Source of the DNA: Roseivivax jejudonensis
Lineage (GTDB): Bacteria; Pseudomonadota; Alphaproteobacteria; Rhodobacterales; Rhodobacteraceae
Reading direction: 5' to 3'
DNA: 64,000 nucleotides
NCBI RefSeq assembly: GCF_900172265.1
Contig: NZ_FWFK01000002.1
Location: 310,001-374,000, forward strand
This document shows positions 46,487 to 56,347 of this stretch, one piece after another. The notes under the pieces were generated by a model. It saw only the letters and a list, made by a program, of their open reading frames with translations. It was not told the DNA's origin and did not search any database. The first letter of the stretch is position 1; every line of letters starts with the position of its first letter. The position numbers were made by a program, and so were the translations under genes.

Positions 46487-47455
46487 TCAGGCGTCGACGT
46501 TGGCGAACTGGTTGCCCTGGGTGTTGTCGGGCTTCGACCAGTCGCGCTTGACGCCCAGCCGGTGCAGGATCGCCGAGGCCACGAAGATCGACGAGTACGT
46601 GCCGACGATCACGCCCCACGTCATCGCGAAGACGAAGCCGCGGATCACGTCGCCGCCGAGCACGAGAAGCGTCAGCAGCGCAATCAGCGTCGTCACCGAG
46701 GTCATCAAGGTCCGGCTCAGCGTCTCGTTGATCGAGATGTTGAGCACCTCCCTGAGCGGCCGCTTCTTGTACTTGATGAGGTTCTCTCGCACCCGGTCGA
46801 ACACGACCACCGTATCGTTGAGCGAGTAGCCGACGATGGTCAGCAGCGCCGCGATGATCGCGAGGTCGAAGCGGATCTGCAGCTCCGAGAAGATGCCGAT
46901 GGTCAGCGCGACGTCGTGCACCAGGGCGACGACCGCGCCCACGGCGAACTGCCATTCGAAACGCAGCCAGATGTAGACCAGCACCGCCCCGATCGCGAGC
47001 AGCACAGCGATGACCGCGGTCTGGATGAGCTCGCCCGACACCTTCGGCCCAACCGACGAAACGGAGGTGAACTGGATATCCGGCGCCACCTCCTGAAGTG
47101 CGGCCTCGACGGCGGCGATGGTGTCCTGGCTCACCGCCTCGACCTCGTCCTGCGCGGCGATGCGGACCATCGCGACGTTCTCGTCGGGGCCGAACGAGGG
47201 ATCGAACACCTCCGAGATGACGATGTCGCCGAGTTCCAGGTCCTGCAGCGCGTCGCGGTAGGCGCCGACATCCACCGGCTCGGCGCTTTCCGTCCGGATC
47301 GTGGTGCCGCCGCGGAAGTCGATGCCGTAGTTCAGCCCCTGGAGGAAGAACGATACGAGTGCCACGACGATGAGCACGGCCGATATGCCGAGCCAGAGCT
47401 TCGAGCGGCTGAAGAAGTCGATCGAGGTCTCGTTGGGGACGAGTTTCAGACGCAT
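46487..47455 (-). CDS. secF: Protein translocase subunit SecF
   Basis: RND-type accessory subunit that pulls substrate proteins across the inner membrane using the proton gradient. 322 aa, N-terminal helix, periplasmic P4 region (GLNYGIDFRGGTTI), five further helices with GYSLNDTVVVFDRVRENL and NETLSRTLMTSVTTL. It starts 12 bp after the secD stop. Confidence 0.96.
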   Translation of the reverse strand: MRLKLVPNETSIDFFSRSKLWLGISAVLIVVALVSFFLQGLNYGIDFRGGTTIRTESAEPVDVGAYRDALQDLELGDIVISEVFDPSFGPDENVAMVRIAAQDEVEAVSQDTIAAVEAALQEVAPDIQFTSVSSVGPKVSGELIQTAVIAVLLAIGAVLVYIWLRFEWQFAVGAVVALVHDVALTIGIFSELQIRFDLAIIAALLTIVGYSLNDTVVVFDRVRENLIKYKKRPLREVLNISINETLSRTLMTSVTTLIALLTLLVLGGDVIRGFVFAMTWGVIVGTYSSIFVASAILHRLGVKRDWSKPDNTQGNQFANVDA

Positions 47456-47467
47456 GTTGGTCGCTCC

Positions 47468-49138
47468 TCAGACCGTGACCGTCTTCGGACGGCGGCGCTC
47501 GAACCATGTCACGATCAGCAGTCGGGTGACGAAGACCGCGGTGAAGACCGAGGTGCAGATCCCGAAGCCGAGCGTGATCGCGAAGCCCCGCACCGGGCCG
47601 GAGCCCATGGCGAAGAGGATGATCGCGGTGATGATCGTGGTGATGTTCGCGTCGACGATCGCCGACAGCGCCTTCTCGTAGCCGCGCTCGATCGCACGCG
47701 CCGGCCCCTTGGCCGTCTTCAGCTCTTCGCGGATCCGCTCGAAGACCAGCACGTTGGCGTCGACCGCCATGCCGACGGTCAGGACGATCCCGGCAATGCC
47801 CGGCAGGGTCAGCGTGGCGCCGATCAGGCTCAGAAGCCCGAACAGCAGCGCGATGTTCAGGATCAGCGCGACGTTCGCGAACACCCCGAAGAGCCCGTAG
47901 CTCGCCACCATGAACACGAGCACCAGCGCGAAGGCGACCATGGTCGCGAGCTGGCCCGCCGCGATCGAGTCGGCGCCGAGCTCGGGTCCGATCGTGCGCT
48001 CTTCGAGGAAATCGAGCCCGGCGGGCAGAGCGCCGGCCCGCAGAAGGACCGCGAGGTTGGTCGATTCCTCGATGGTGAAGTCGCCGGTTATGATGCCCGA
48101 ACCGCCGGGGATGTGGCTCTGGATCACAGGAGCCGAGATCACCTCGTCGTCGAGGACGATGGCGAAGGGCGAGCCGATATTGGCCGCGGTATAGTCGCCA
48201 AAGGCGCGCGCGCCCTGCGTGTTGAACCGGAAGTTCACCGCCGGCTGGCCATTCTGGTCGAACGACGGCTGCGCGTCGACGAGCTGTTCGCCGGTCACGA
48301 CGGGCGAGCGTTCGAGCGTGTAGAAGACGTTTTCCTCGTCGAGCGCGGGCAGCACCTCCTCGCCGACGCCGGGGTCGGCCTCGGGATCGCCGCTGCGGCT
48401 TACGACGGGCTGGAACGTCAGCTGCGCGGTGGTGCCGATGATGTCCTTCAGCTCCTGCGCCGAGCCGATGCCGGGCACCTGGATCAGGATCCGGTCCGCC
48501 CCCTGGCGCTGGATCGTCGGTTCACGGGTGCCGACCTCGTCGATGCGACGACGAATGATCTCGAGCGCCTGGCGCAGCGTGCGCTCGTTCGTCGCCGCGC
48601 GTTCGGCGTCCGACAGGGTGACCGTCAGGATGCCGTCGGCCGCGCTGACGTCGATGTTCTGCGCCCCGCCCTGCGCCAGCGCGGTCGTCGAACTGACCGG
48701 CTCCGCGAGATCGCGCACGGCTTGCAGCGCGGCGCCCTGCCCCGAGGTATCGGATATCGCGATCCGAAGCTCGTCCGGCGGGCTGTCCTGCAGGCGGATC
48801 GTGCCGATCTCGTCCCGCAGCGGGCGCAGCGCGTCCCGCACCGACGGCCAAAGCGCCTCGAGCCGCGCGCCGTAGACGTCTTCCACCCGGACCTCGGCCA
48901 GAAGATGCGCGCCGCCCCGCAGGTCGAGGCCCAGATTGACGAGGCCGGACGGCAGGAACGACGGCCAGCCCGCGGCCTGCGCCTCGAGCTCCTGCGTCGA
49001 GCCCTCGCGCTCGATTGCGGTGACGGCGTCGTTGTGCGCCTCCACACGGCCATAAAAGAGGTTGGGCGCCGCGAAGATCAGGCCGGCGGCGACCACCGCC
49101 CAGATCAGGATGCGCTTCCAGAGGTCGATCTGCAGCAT
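47468..49138 (-). CDS. secD: Protein translocase subunit SecD
   Basis: Partner of SecF. 556 aa with an N-terminal helix, LGLDLRGGAHLL, large periplasmic domain (IRRRIDEVGTREPTIQRQGADRILIQVPG), and the C-terminal helices with GMAVDANVLVFERIREEL, which carry the proton-path aspartate. Downstream of yajC by 72 bp, upstream of secF. Confidence 0.96.
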   Translation of the reverse strand: MLQIDLWKRILIWAVVAAGLIFAAPNLFYGRVEAHNDAVTAIEREGSTQELEAQAAGWPSFLPSGLVNLGLDLRGGAHLLAEVRVEDVYGARLEALWPSVRDALRPLRDEIGTIRLQDSPPDELRIAISDTSGQGAALQAVRDLAEPVSSTTALAQGGAQNIDVSAADGILTVTLSDAERAATNERTLRQALEIIRRRIDEVGTREPTIQRQGADRILIQVPGIGSAQELKDIIGTTAQLTFQPVVSRSGDPEADPGVGEEVLPALDEENVFYTLERSPVVTGEQLVDAQPSFDQNGQPAVNFRFNTQGARAFGDYTAANIGSPFAIVLDDEVISAPVIQSHIPGGSGIITGDFTIEESTNLAVLLRAGALPAGLDFLEERTIGPELGADSIAAGQLATMVAFALVLVFMVASYGLFGVFANVALILNIALLFGLLSLIGATLTLPGIAGIVLTVGMAVDANVLVFERIREELKTAKGPARAIERGYEKALSAIVDANITTIITAIILFAMGSGPVRGFAITLGFGICTSVFTAVFVTRLLIVTWFERRRPKTVTV

Positions 49139-49210
49139 GGGTGCCGCCTTCGCTCGGGGGCGCCGACCGACATCATGCCGCCGTGCGCCCCGTGTGTCCG
49201 GGTCGCCGGC

Positions 49211-49504
49211 TTACTTGTCGGCGTTGGCGGGCTCGGTCTTCGACAGGACCTGCGCGATGGTGTTCTGCACCACGCGGACCTTCACGCCCTCGGCGAGCTC
49301 GACGTCGAGCTCGTTGTTGTCCTTGACCTTGACCACCTTGCCGATAAGCCCGCCCTGCGTGACCACCTGATCGCCGCGCCGCAGGCTTTCCACCATCTTC
49401 TGGTGCTCCTTGATCTTCTTCTGCTGCGGACGGATCAGCAGGAAGTACATGATCGCGAAGATCAGGATGAGCGGGACGAACTGGGCGATCGCGCTGCCTT
49501 CCAT
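49211..49504 (-). CDS. yajC: Preprotein translocase subunit YajC
   Basis: 97-aa single-span membrane protein associated with SecDF. LILIFAIMYFLLIRPQQKKIKEHQKMVESLRRGDQVVTQGGLIGKV is diagnostic. First gene of the unit yajC-secD-secF-Mth938-ccmABCDG; divergent from the protease gene at 49680. Confidence 0.96.
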   Translation of the reverse strand: MEGSAIAQFVPLILIFAIMYFLLIRPQQKKIKEHQKMVESLRRGDQVVTQGGLIGKVVKVKDNNELDVELAEGVKVRVVQNTIAQVLSKTEPANADK

Positions 49505-49679
49505 CGAGGGGCTCCTATCGGGTCGTGGGATGCGCGGCGGCCCGGGGCCCCGCGAAAGTTGCGCGGAACCTAGGGCGCGGCGCGAAGCGATGCAAGCCGA
49601 TGCCGCTGCGGCCCGATGCCCTCTGCGGCACGGGCTGATCGCGGCTGGAACAGCGGGCGGCTGCGCCTATCTCCGCCGC

Positions 49680-50339
49680 ATGCCGATCCGTCTTCTCCGC
49701 GGCGTCCCAGCCGCCCTCGCCCTCGTATCAGTCCTAGTTTCCTCGGGGGCGGCACGCGCGCAGGACGCGATCGGGCGGGTGAACATTGCCGGCTACAACA
49801 CGCGCGGCATGTGCAGCGGCACGCTCGTGGCGCCGCGCGCGGTGCTGACGGCGGCGCATTGCGTGCTCGAACGCGACGGCAGCCCCAAGCGCATCTCTGA
49901 CATGGTCTTCGTCGCCGGCTGGACCGGAGAGGGCCACGCGGGCGCTGCGCGGGTGGCCGATGTCGAGGTTCACCCCGATGCGGTGTCGGACGGGCGCATC
50001 GACGTCGCTCATGACCTGGCTCTCCTGCGCCTCGATCAGGACGTTGCGCTGGAGCCGCTGGCCGTCGGCAACGCGCCACCCGCCGGGCCGTTCGCGCTCG
50101 CCGGGTACACGCGCAGCCGACCGCACCGGCTGACCCGCTCGGAGGCCTGCGCCGGACAGGGCGCCGGCGCAGTCTGGCGCATCGGCTGCGCGATCGAATA
50201 CGGCCAGTCAGGCGGCCCGGTCCTGTTCGGCGGCGACCGTCCGCGCGTCGCCGCCATCCTCTCGGCCCGCGATGCCGGCGGTGCCATCGCCGTTCCGGTC
50301 GACGGCTGGGTGCGCCGGACGCTCGCCCGGCTTCGGTGA
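49680..50339 (+). CDS. Secreted trypsin-like serine protease
   Basis: 219-aa S1-type protease. Signal peptide [20 protein letters not shown] with cleavage near ARAQDA. Catalytic triad intact: His in LTAAHC (about residue 60), Asp in [11 protein letters not shown], Ser in [12 protein letters not shown]. Cysteines at CSGT, AAHC, EAC and IGC suit the usual disulfides. The ATG at 49680 starts the signal peptide; the frame is open upstream without similarity. Substrate unknown. Confidence 0.92.
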   Translation: MPIRLLRGVPAALALVSVLVSSGAARAQDAIGRVNIAGYNTRGMCSGTLVAPRAVLTAAHCVLERDGSPKRISDMVFVAGWTGEGHAGAARVADVEVHPDAVSDGRIDVAHDLALLRLDQDVALEPLAVGNAPPAGPFALAGYTRSRPHRLTRSEACAGQGAGAVWRIGCAIEYGQSGGPVLFGGDRPRVAAILSARDAGGAIAVPVDGWVRRTLARLR

Positions 50340-50406
50340 TCCCCTACACCTTGCCGCGGCTTTGCGGCATAAGCGGCGCGGAATCACCGAGATAGGGAGC
50401 GAGGCG

Positions 50407-51699
50407 ATGCACGACATCCGCTGGATCCGCGACAATCCGGACGCCTTCGACGCCGCCCTCGGGCGGCTCGGAGTCGAAGCCGCATCGCCCTCGCTGCTCG
50501 CGCTCGACGAGGCGCGGCGCGGCGCGATCCACGAAGCCGAAACCGCGCAGGCCGAACAGAACCGGGCCGCGAAGGAGATCGGCGCCGCCAAGTCCAAGGG
50601 CGACGAAGCCGAATTCGAACGCCTGCGCACGCTGGTGTCCGAAAAGAAGGCCGCAGTGACCGAGATGCAGGCGAAGGCCCGCGATCTCGACGCCGAACTG
50701 ACGGACGCGCTGATGCGCCTTCCGAACCTGCCGTTCGACGACGTGCCGGAGGGGACAGACGAAACCGACAATGTCGAGCTTCGCCGCTGGGGCACGCCGC
50801 GCACGTTCGACTTCGCGCCCAAGGAGCACTACGAGCTTCCGGGCGTGCAGGACGGCATGGATTTCGAGACCGCGGCCAAGCTGTCGGGCAGCCGGTTCGT
50901 CGTGCTGTCGGGCGCGGTGGCACGGCTCCATCGCGCGCTCGCGCAATTCATGCTCGACACGCATGTCACGCAGAACGGCCTGACCGAGACCTGGACGCCG
51001 GTTCTCGTGCGCGACGAGATGATGTTCGGCACCGGGCAGCTGCCCAAGTTCGGCGAGGACAGCTACCGCACCCGCGAGGGCTGGTGGCTGGTGCCCACGG
51101 CCGAGGTGACGCTGACCAATATCGTCAACGGGCTCACCGTCGACGAAGGGTACCTGCCCCGCCGGTATGTCGCGCATACGCAGTGCTTCCGGTCCGAGGC
51201 CGGCAGCGCCGGGCGCGACACGGCCGGGATGCTGCGCCAGCACCAGTTCGAGAAGGTCGAAATGGTCTCCGTGACCCATCCGGATGCCTCGCTGGAGGAA
51301 CACGAACGCATGACGCGCTGTGCCGAGGGCATCCTCGAGGCGCTGGAATTGCCCTACCGCACGGTCGTGCTGTGCACGGGCGACATGGGCTTCGGCGCGC
51401 GCAAGACGCACGACATCGAGGTCTGGCTGCCGGGACAGGACAATTACCGCGAGATCTCTTCGGTTTCGGTCTGCGGAGATTTCCAGGCGCGGCGCATGAA
51501 CGCCCGCATGAAGCCCGCCGACGGCGGCAAACCGGTCTTCCTGCATACGCTGAACGGATCGGGGCTCGCGGTCGGCCGCTGCCTGATCGCCGTGCTTGAG
51601 AACGGCCAGGAAGCCGACGGATCGGTCACGCTGCCGTCCGCGTTGCATCCGTGGCTGGGCGGCAAGACCCGGCTGAGCGCGGAAGGAGAGCTGCTCTGA
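50407..51699 (+). CDS. serS: Seryl-tRNA synthetase
   Basis: Class II synthetase, 430 aa. N-terminal coiled coil (about 35-105, [27 protein letters not shown]), motif 2 [30 protein letters not shown]-like [17 protein letters not shown] and motif 3 [16 protein letters not shown]. It is complete and canonical. The start [14 protein letters not shown] at 50407 is standard. Confidence 0.97.
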   Translation: MHDIRWIRDNPDAFDAALGRLGVEAASPSLLALDEARRGAIHEAETAQAEQNRAAKEIGAAKSKGDEAEFERLRTLVSEKKAAVTEMQAKARDLDAELTDALMRLPNLPFDDVPEGTDETDNVELRRWGTPRTFDFAPKEHYELPGVQDGMDFETAAKLSGSRFVVLSGAVARLHRALAQFMLDTHVTQNGLTETWTPVLVRDEMMFGTGQLPKFGEDSYRTREGWWLVPTAEVTLTNIVNGLTVDEGYLPRRYVAHTQCFRSEAGSAGRDTAGMLRQHQFEKVEMVSVTHPDASLEEHERMTRCAEGILEALELPYRTVVLCTGDMGFGARKTHDIEVWLPGQDNYREISSVSVCGDFQARRMNARMKPADGGKPVFLHTLNGSGLAVGRCLIAVLENGQEADGSVTLPSALHPWLGGKTRLSAEGELL

Positions 51700-51713
51700 C
51701 GTCCGAAACGCGC

Positions 51714-52412
51714 ATGAAGCTCTGGGCCTGGGCGACGCTCGTGGCGGCGCTGGCCTTCGCCGCGGCGCCGATCCTGTCGCGCGGGTTCAACGGTTTCGAG
51801 CCCGGACAATTCCCTGTGCCGCAGGACGATCCACCGGTGCAGCCGGCCGGCTACGCGTTCGCGATCTGGGGGCTGATCTATCTCTGGCTCGCGGCCGGCG
51901 CTGCCTTCGGCGCGCTGCGCCGGTCCGACGATCCCGACTGGGCCGCGATGCGCCCGCCGCTCGTCGCCAGCCTGCTCATCGGGGCGTTCTGGCTGCCGGT
52001 CGCGCAGGCATCGGTCCCGCTCGCCACGGTGATGATCTGGGCAATGCTGATCGCGGCGATCATCGCCGTTTTCCGCGCCGGTGACACCGACCGGTGGTGG
52101 CAGATCGCGCCGGTGGCGGTCTATGCAGGCTGGCTCACGGCCGCGTCCTGCGTGTCGATCGGCCTTGTGCTCGCCGGCTGGGGGATCATGCCCGGCACCC
52201 CGGCCGCGCTCGTGGCGCTGGTGCTGGCGCTCGCCATCGCGGTGACGGTCCAGTATCGCCTGCACCGTGCGCCGGAATACGGCATCACGGTGATCTGGGC
52301 CCTCGTCGCGGTGATCGTCGCCAATGCCAGCCCGTTCAATGCCGCCGTCGTCGGCCTGTCGGTCATCGGGATCGGCGCGATCCTCGCGATCCGCGGCACC
52401 GACACGGAATGA
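51714..52412 (+). CDS. Multi-pass membrane protein, TspO-related
   Basis: 232-aa hydrophobic protein with about seven membrane segments. The stretch QPAGYAFAIWGLIYLWLAAG near the N-terminus resembles the PAGxxFxIWGxIY motif of larger TspO/MBR-related proteins; the remainder shows several Trp-containing helices. ATG 51714 is used, but the GGAGAG ribosome site lies at 51684-51690, nearer to a CTG at 51696 that would overlap the serS stop; which start is used is uncertain. Function unknown. Confidence 0.72.
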   Translation: MKLWAWATLVAALAFAAAPILSRGFNGFEPGQFPVPQDDPPVQPAGYAFAIWGLIYLWLAAGAAFGALRRSDDPDWAAMRPPLVASLLIGAFWLPVAQASVPLATVMIWAMLIAAIIAVFRAGDTDRWWQIAPVAVYAGWLTAASCVSIGLVLAGWGIMPGTPAALVALVLALAIAVTVQYRLHRAPEYGITVIWALVAVIVANASPFNAAVVGLSVIGIGAILAIRGTDTE

Positions 52413-52434
52413 CCCCGACCGGAGGCGCCGCGCC

Positions 52435-53004
52435 ATGACCGACGAGACCGCCCGCGACAAGATGACCTCCGGCGCGCTCTACTATCCGGGCGACGCCGGC
52501 CTCGTGGCCGATCGCAAGCGCGCGCAGGCACTGCTGCGCGACTACAACGTCACGATTCTCGGCGATCCGGGGCGTGTGGCGATCCTGTCCTCGCTGCTGG
52601 GCACGATGGGCGAAAAGGTCGCGATACGGGCGCCGTTCTATGTGGATTACGGCTACAACATCCATATCGGGACCGGCGTGTTCCTGAACTACGGGTGCTA
52701 CCTGCTCGACGCCGCGCCGATCCTCATCGGCGATGGTTGCGATATCGGGCCTTACGTGCAGCTCCTCACCGCCGATCATCCACGCGATCCGGAGGCTCGT
52801 CGGCAGGAACTGGAGAGTGCGCGCGGCATTACCATCGGCCGCGACGTGTGGCTCGGCGCGGGCGCGATCCTTCTGCCGGGTGTTACCGTGGGCGACGATG
52901 CCATCGTCGGCGCCGGCGCGGTCGTCACCCGCGACGTGCCGGCCGGTGTCACTGTGGGCGGCAATCCGGCTCGCCCCCTTGTTCGCCGCCAAGCGACCGA
53001 CTAA
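52435..53004 (+). CDS. Sugar O-acetyltransferase (maltose/galactoside type)
   Basis: Left-handed beta-helix acetyltransferase of 189 aa that uses acetyl-CoA. MTSGALYYPGDAGLVADRKRAQALLRDYN is the Mac domain, followed by hexapeptide repeats (PFYVDYGYNIHIGTGVFLNYGC, ILIGDGCDIGPYVQLLTADHP with the catalytic His, and ITIGRDVWLGAGAILLPGVTVGDDAIVGAGAVVTRDVP). Acceptor unknown. 22 bp after the TspO-like gene, same strand. Confidence 0.93.
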   Translation: MTDETARDKMTSGALYYPGDAGLVADRKRAQALLRDYNVTILGDPGRVAILSSLLGTMGEKVAIRAPFYVDYGYNIHIGTGVFLNYGCYLLDAAPILIGDGCDIGPYVQLLTADHPRDPEARRQELESARGITIGRDVWLGAGAILLPGVTVGDDAIVGAGAVVTRDVPAGVTVGGNPARPLVRRQATD

Positions 53005-53032
53005 CTTTGTCGGGAAAGAAGGAGGCACGCGC

Positions 53033-53419
53033 ATGTTCGGCATTCCCGGCCAGGCCCCCGTCACCATGACCGACGCGGCGGTCCGCCAGATCTCGAAACT
53101 GATGGAGCAGGACGGCCGCTACGGGCTGAAGATCGGCGTCAAGAAAGGCGGCTGTGCGGGTATGGAATACACCATGGACTACGTCGACGACGCCGAATCG
53201 AACGACGAGGTGGTCGAACGCGACGGCGCCCGCGTCCTGATCGCGCCCATGGCGCAGATGTTCCTGTTCGGCACCGAAATCGACTACGAGACTTCGTTGC
53301 TCGAGAGCGGTTTCAAGTTTCGCAACCCCAACGTGGTCGACGCCTGCGGTTGCGGCGAATCGATCAAGTTCAAGGACGTGGACGAGCTACAGGCGGAACA
53401 GGCCGACAGCGCGGACTGA
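53033..53419 (+). CDS. Iron-sulfur cluster assembly A-type carrier
   Basis: 128-aa HesB/SufA/IscA family protein. The three cluster cysteines are in GGCAGMEY and DACGCGES (C-x-C). An A-type carrier that delivers Fe-S clusters to apoproteins. The first 12 residues (MFGIPGQAPVTM) match the Rhodobacteraceae form. No suf or isc genes are next to it. ATG 53033 follows GGAGG. Confidence 0.93.
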   Translation: MFGIPGQAPVTMTDAAVRQISKLMEQDGRYGLKIGVKKGGCAGMEYTMDYVDDAESNDEVVERDGARVLIAPMAQMFLFGTEIDYETSLLESGFKFRNPNVVDACGCGESIKFKDVDELQAEQADSAD

Positions 53420-53446
53420 CCCCGGCTCTCCCGAAACAGATTCACA

Positions 53447-53476
53447 AAAGGCCACGCGGATGTCCGCGTGGCCTTT
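53447..53476. terminator. Bidirectional terminator between A-type carrier and pseudoprotease genes
   Basis: AAAGGCCACGCGGA (53447-53460) and TCCGCGTGGCCTTT (53463-53476) form a perfect 14-bp stem with a TG loop, with A-rich and T-rich ends, between convergent genes. Confidence 0.9.
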
Positions 53477-53515
53477 GTCGTTCGCGTCAACGTCGTTCGT
53501 CAGGCGTTCCGCCCG

Positions 53516-55258
53516 TCACTCCCAGCAGCTGACAAGAACGGTCATGTCGCTGGCACGGCGGGTCAGGTCCTCCGGCGTCAGCTCACCGCCCAGATCGGCG
53601 CGACCGACGCTGAGCCCGGCCTCGGACACGAGGCTCTGCAACGCTTCCGCGTCGGCCGCGAAGCTGACCTGTTCGGGCAACTGGCGGCCGCCCGCATCGC
53701 GCGGCAGCAGCATGCCGAGAACACCGCCGCCGGTGTCGAGCACCGGCCCGCCGGCATCGCCCGGCTCCGCGGCGAGCGCCAGCCGCTTGAGGTTTTCCTC
53801 GCCCGAGAGGCCGCGCACGTCCTCGAGGCTGCCGAAGGTCAGCGTCGGTGCCGGAAGGACGCCGCCGAAGCTGTAGCCCGACACCGCCACCTCGGACTTG
53901 AGGCGCGGCGGGTCCATCCGGAACGCCGCCACCTGGCGCGGCGCGAGCCGCGCCACCGGAACCAGAACCGCGGCACCGAGATCGGCATCCTGCGCCGCCA
54001 CCCGCGCCTCGTGGCTGTCGTCGAGCGTGACCCGTCCGCATCCTTCGACCGCGCCGAGCGCCGTCACCACCGCGCCCGAGCGATCCACGTAGAAGCCCGA
54101 GGCGGTGGCGCGCGGCTGGCGCACACGCAGACCGGCCACGAGATCGATCGCCTGCTCTTCCTCGGCCACCGTCGCCGGATCGAGCACCCGGCCCGGCACC
54201 GGCGCGAAGCTCTGCTGCATCTCGTCCAGCACCCGGGCGCGCCGCTCCTCGTCGCCGACCGGCCAGATCAGGGTGAAGCCCTTGACCGCTCCGTCGGTCA
54301 GCCGCGCCTCGGTGTGCGACACGATGCGCCCGCTCTGGCCGGTGAGCGTGAACCCGTCGGCGCGGCGCGACCGCTCCCCGCCTTCCGGCACGATCTCGAG
54401 CGTCTGCATGATCTCGTAGAGACCGTTCATCGTGTCGCGATCGCCGGGCTGCGAGATCAGCAGAACGCGCGCCGGCAGATCGCCGGTCGGCTCATAGCGC
54501 ACGAACGGGCTGGACGCCGCATCCTTCTCGACCACACCGAGCGGGATCGCCACACGCACGCCCGCCTCGCGGTCCTCGACGACCTGAAGGTCGAGCCCTT
54601 CGAGCACGGCATTGTATTGCCCGATCAGCGCGGCTCGCTGACGCGTGGTCAGGATGCCCGTCACTTCCTCGCCGTTCGCGCTCTGCCACTCGGACATAGC
54701 GCTCCGCGTGCCGCGCCCGAAGGCCGCGTCGATGGGCCCCTGGTAATGGCCGGCCCATTCGAGCGCGATCTGCAATTCCTCGCGCTCGGCGCGGTTCAGT
54801 TGCGCCTCGCTGGCGCGCGCCTCGCGCGGGGTCTCGTCTGCCGGGGCCGGTGCCTCGGGCGCGCTCTCTGAGCTTTCGCCCGTGCCCTGCTGCGCCTCCG
54901 ACGGGGCATCGGGCGATTGCGGAACGACCGCGCCCGCCCCGACAGGGAAAAAGCGTTGGCGGTAGCGGTTGGGCTCCTCGACATAGGAATCGCCCGGGAT
55001 CTGCCCCGCCGCGCGCAGCTGACGCAGCCGCGCCGCGGCCTCTTCGGGCGGGAATGGGCCAAGCGCGATGCCGTACCAGCCTCCGCCCAGCGAAAAGCCA
55101 TTCACATCCGAAAGATAGCTGGCGTAATCCCGCACGCGGTCCTCGGCGCGCGACAGCGAGCGCTGCGCCTCGATCTGGATGAAGGCGGCCTGTTGCGCCG
55201 CCGCCATCGAGCCCGCGAATACGAGCGCCGCTGCGAGTGTCCAAAGCCGTCCGGTCAT
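53516..55258 (-). CDS. Secreted peptidoglycan-binding protein with inactive trypsin-like domain
   Basis: 580-aa exported protein. Signal peptide MTGRLWTLAAALVFAGSMAAA, then a SPOR-like segment (about 20-100, FIQIEAQRSLSRAEDRVRDY; YGIALGPFPPEEAAARLRQL), an Asp/Glu/Pro-rich linker, a peptidoglycan-binding helical motif (LQIALEWAGHYQGPIDAAFG, RGTRSAMSEWQ), a middle region, and a C-terminal domain with trypsin-like order. The His position reads VVTALGAVEGC instead of TAAHC, and the Ser motif reads GDAGGPVLD instead of GDSGGP; DADLGAAVL resembles the Asp motif. Proteolysis is therefore unlikely. The start at 55258 begins the signal peptide. Divergent from glyQ. Confidence 0.82.
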   Translation of the reverse strand: MTGRLWTLAAALVFAGSMAAAQQAAFIQIEAQRSLSRAEDRVRDYASYLSDVNGFSLGGGWYGIALGPFPPEEAAARLRQLRAAGQIPGDSYVEEPNRYRQRFFPVGAGAVVPQSPDAPSEAQQGTGESSESAPEAPAPADETPREARASEAQLNRAEREELQIALEWAGHYQGPIDAAFGRGTRSAMSEWQSANGEEVTGILTTRQRAALIGQYNAVLEGLDLQVVEDREAGVRVAIPLGVVEKDAASSPFVRYEPTGDLPARVLLISQPGDRDTMNGLYEIMQTLEIVPEGGERSRRADGFTLTGQSGRIVSHTEARLTDGAVKGFTLIWPVGDEERRARVLDEMQQSFAPVPGRVLDPATVAEEEQAIDLVAGLRVRQPRATASGFYVDRSGAVVTALGAVEGCGRVTLDDSHEARVAAQDADLGAAVLVPVARLAPRQVAAFRMDPPRLKSEVAVSGYSFGGVLPAPTLTFGSLEDVRGLSGEENLKRLALAAEPGDAGGPVLDTGGGVLGMLLPRDAGGRQLPEQVSFAADAEALQSLVSEAGLSVGRADLGGELTPEDLTRRASDMTVLVSCWE

Positions 55259-55414
55259 GCGCGTCTCGTGCCTCTCTGTGCCGTGTTCTATGAGCCTGAG
55301 CACGCATAACAGAGCGTGGCAATGTCGCATGTCAAAATCTGGGGAGCCGCGCGATTGACCCCGGCCCTGTGGCCTCATAATCAACCCGCGATATCGAAGG
55401 ACGGATGGACAGCC

Positions 55415-56347
55415 ATGGCCGCGAGCGACAGACCCAAGAGCTTTCAGGAGATCATCCTGCGGCTGCAGAACTACTGGGCCGCGAAAGGCTGTGCCGTCCT
55501 GCAACCCTACGACATGGAAGTCGGCGCCGGCACGTTCCATCCGGCGACGACCCTGCGCGCGCTCGGCGCCCGGCCCTGGGCCGCGGCCTACGTCCAGCCC
55601 TCACGCCGTCCGACGGACGGGCGCTACGGCGAGAACCCGAACCGACTTCAGCACTACTATCAGTTCCAGGTGCTGATCAAACCCTCGCCGCCGGACCTTC
55701 AGGACCTCTATCTCGGCTCTCTCGAAGCGATCGGCATCGACATGGACCTGCACGACGTGCGGTTCGTCGAAGACGACTGGGAAAGCCCCACGCTCGGCGC
55801 ATGGGGGCTCGGCTGGGAGGTGTGGTGCGACGGCATGGAAGTGTCGCAGTTCACCTACTTCCAGCAGGTCGGCGGCCACGATTGCCACCCCGTCTCGGGC
55901 GAGCTGACCTACGGGCTGGAGCGGCTGGCGATGTACGTGCTTGGCATCGATCATGTGATGGACATGCCCTTCAACGATCCGCAGACGCCGATCGCGCTCA
56001 GCTACGGCGACGTGTTCCGCCAGACCGAGCGGGAATATTCGCGCTGGAACTTCGACGTCGCGGATACCGACACACTCCTGCGTCATTTCGAGGATGCCGA
56101 GGCCGAGTGCCGCCGGATCCTGGAGGCCGAGGAGATAGACCCCAAGACGGGCCAGCGGATCGTCATGGCGCATCCGGCCTATGACCAGTGCATCAAGGCC
56201 TCGCACCTGTTCAACCTGCTCGATGCGCGCGGCGTGATTTCGGTGACCGAGCGGCAGGCCTATATCGGGCGGGTGCGCGCGCTGGCCAAGGCTTGCGCCG
56301 ATGCCTTCGTGACGACGGACGCAGCCGCCGCCTTGGCCGCGGAATGA
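55415..56347 (+). CDS. glyQ: Glycyl-tRNA synthetase alpha subunit
   Basis: Catalytic subunit of tetrameric glycyl-tRNA synthetase. 310 aa: [83 protein letters not shown]. The start at 55415 is preferred over an upstream ATG whose extra residues lack similarity. glyS follows after two other genes. Confidence 0.97.
   Translation: MAASDRPKSFQEIILRLQNYWAAKGCAVLQPYDMEVGAGTFHPATTLRALGARPWAAAYVQPSRRPTDGRYGENPNRLQHYYQFQVLIKPSPPDLQDLYLGSLEAIGIDMDLHDVRFVEDDWESPTLGAWGLGWEVWCDGMEVSQFTYFQQVGGHDCHPVSGELTYGLERLAMYVLGIDHVMDMPFNDPQTPIALSYGDVFRQTEREYSRWNFDVADTDTLLRHFEDAEAECRRILEAEEIDPKTGQRIVMAHPAYDQCIKASHLFNLLDARGVISVTERQAYIGRVRALAKACADAFVTTDAAAALAAE

Noticed and set aside
46457-49573. Very long open frame on the plus strand opposite secF, secD and yajC
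   Set aside because: It is antisense to three clear sec genes; its composition (His/Asp/Arg-rich with no motifs) is typical of a high-GC shadow frame.
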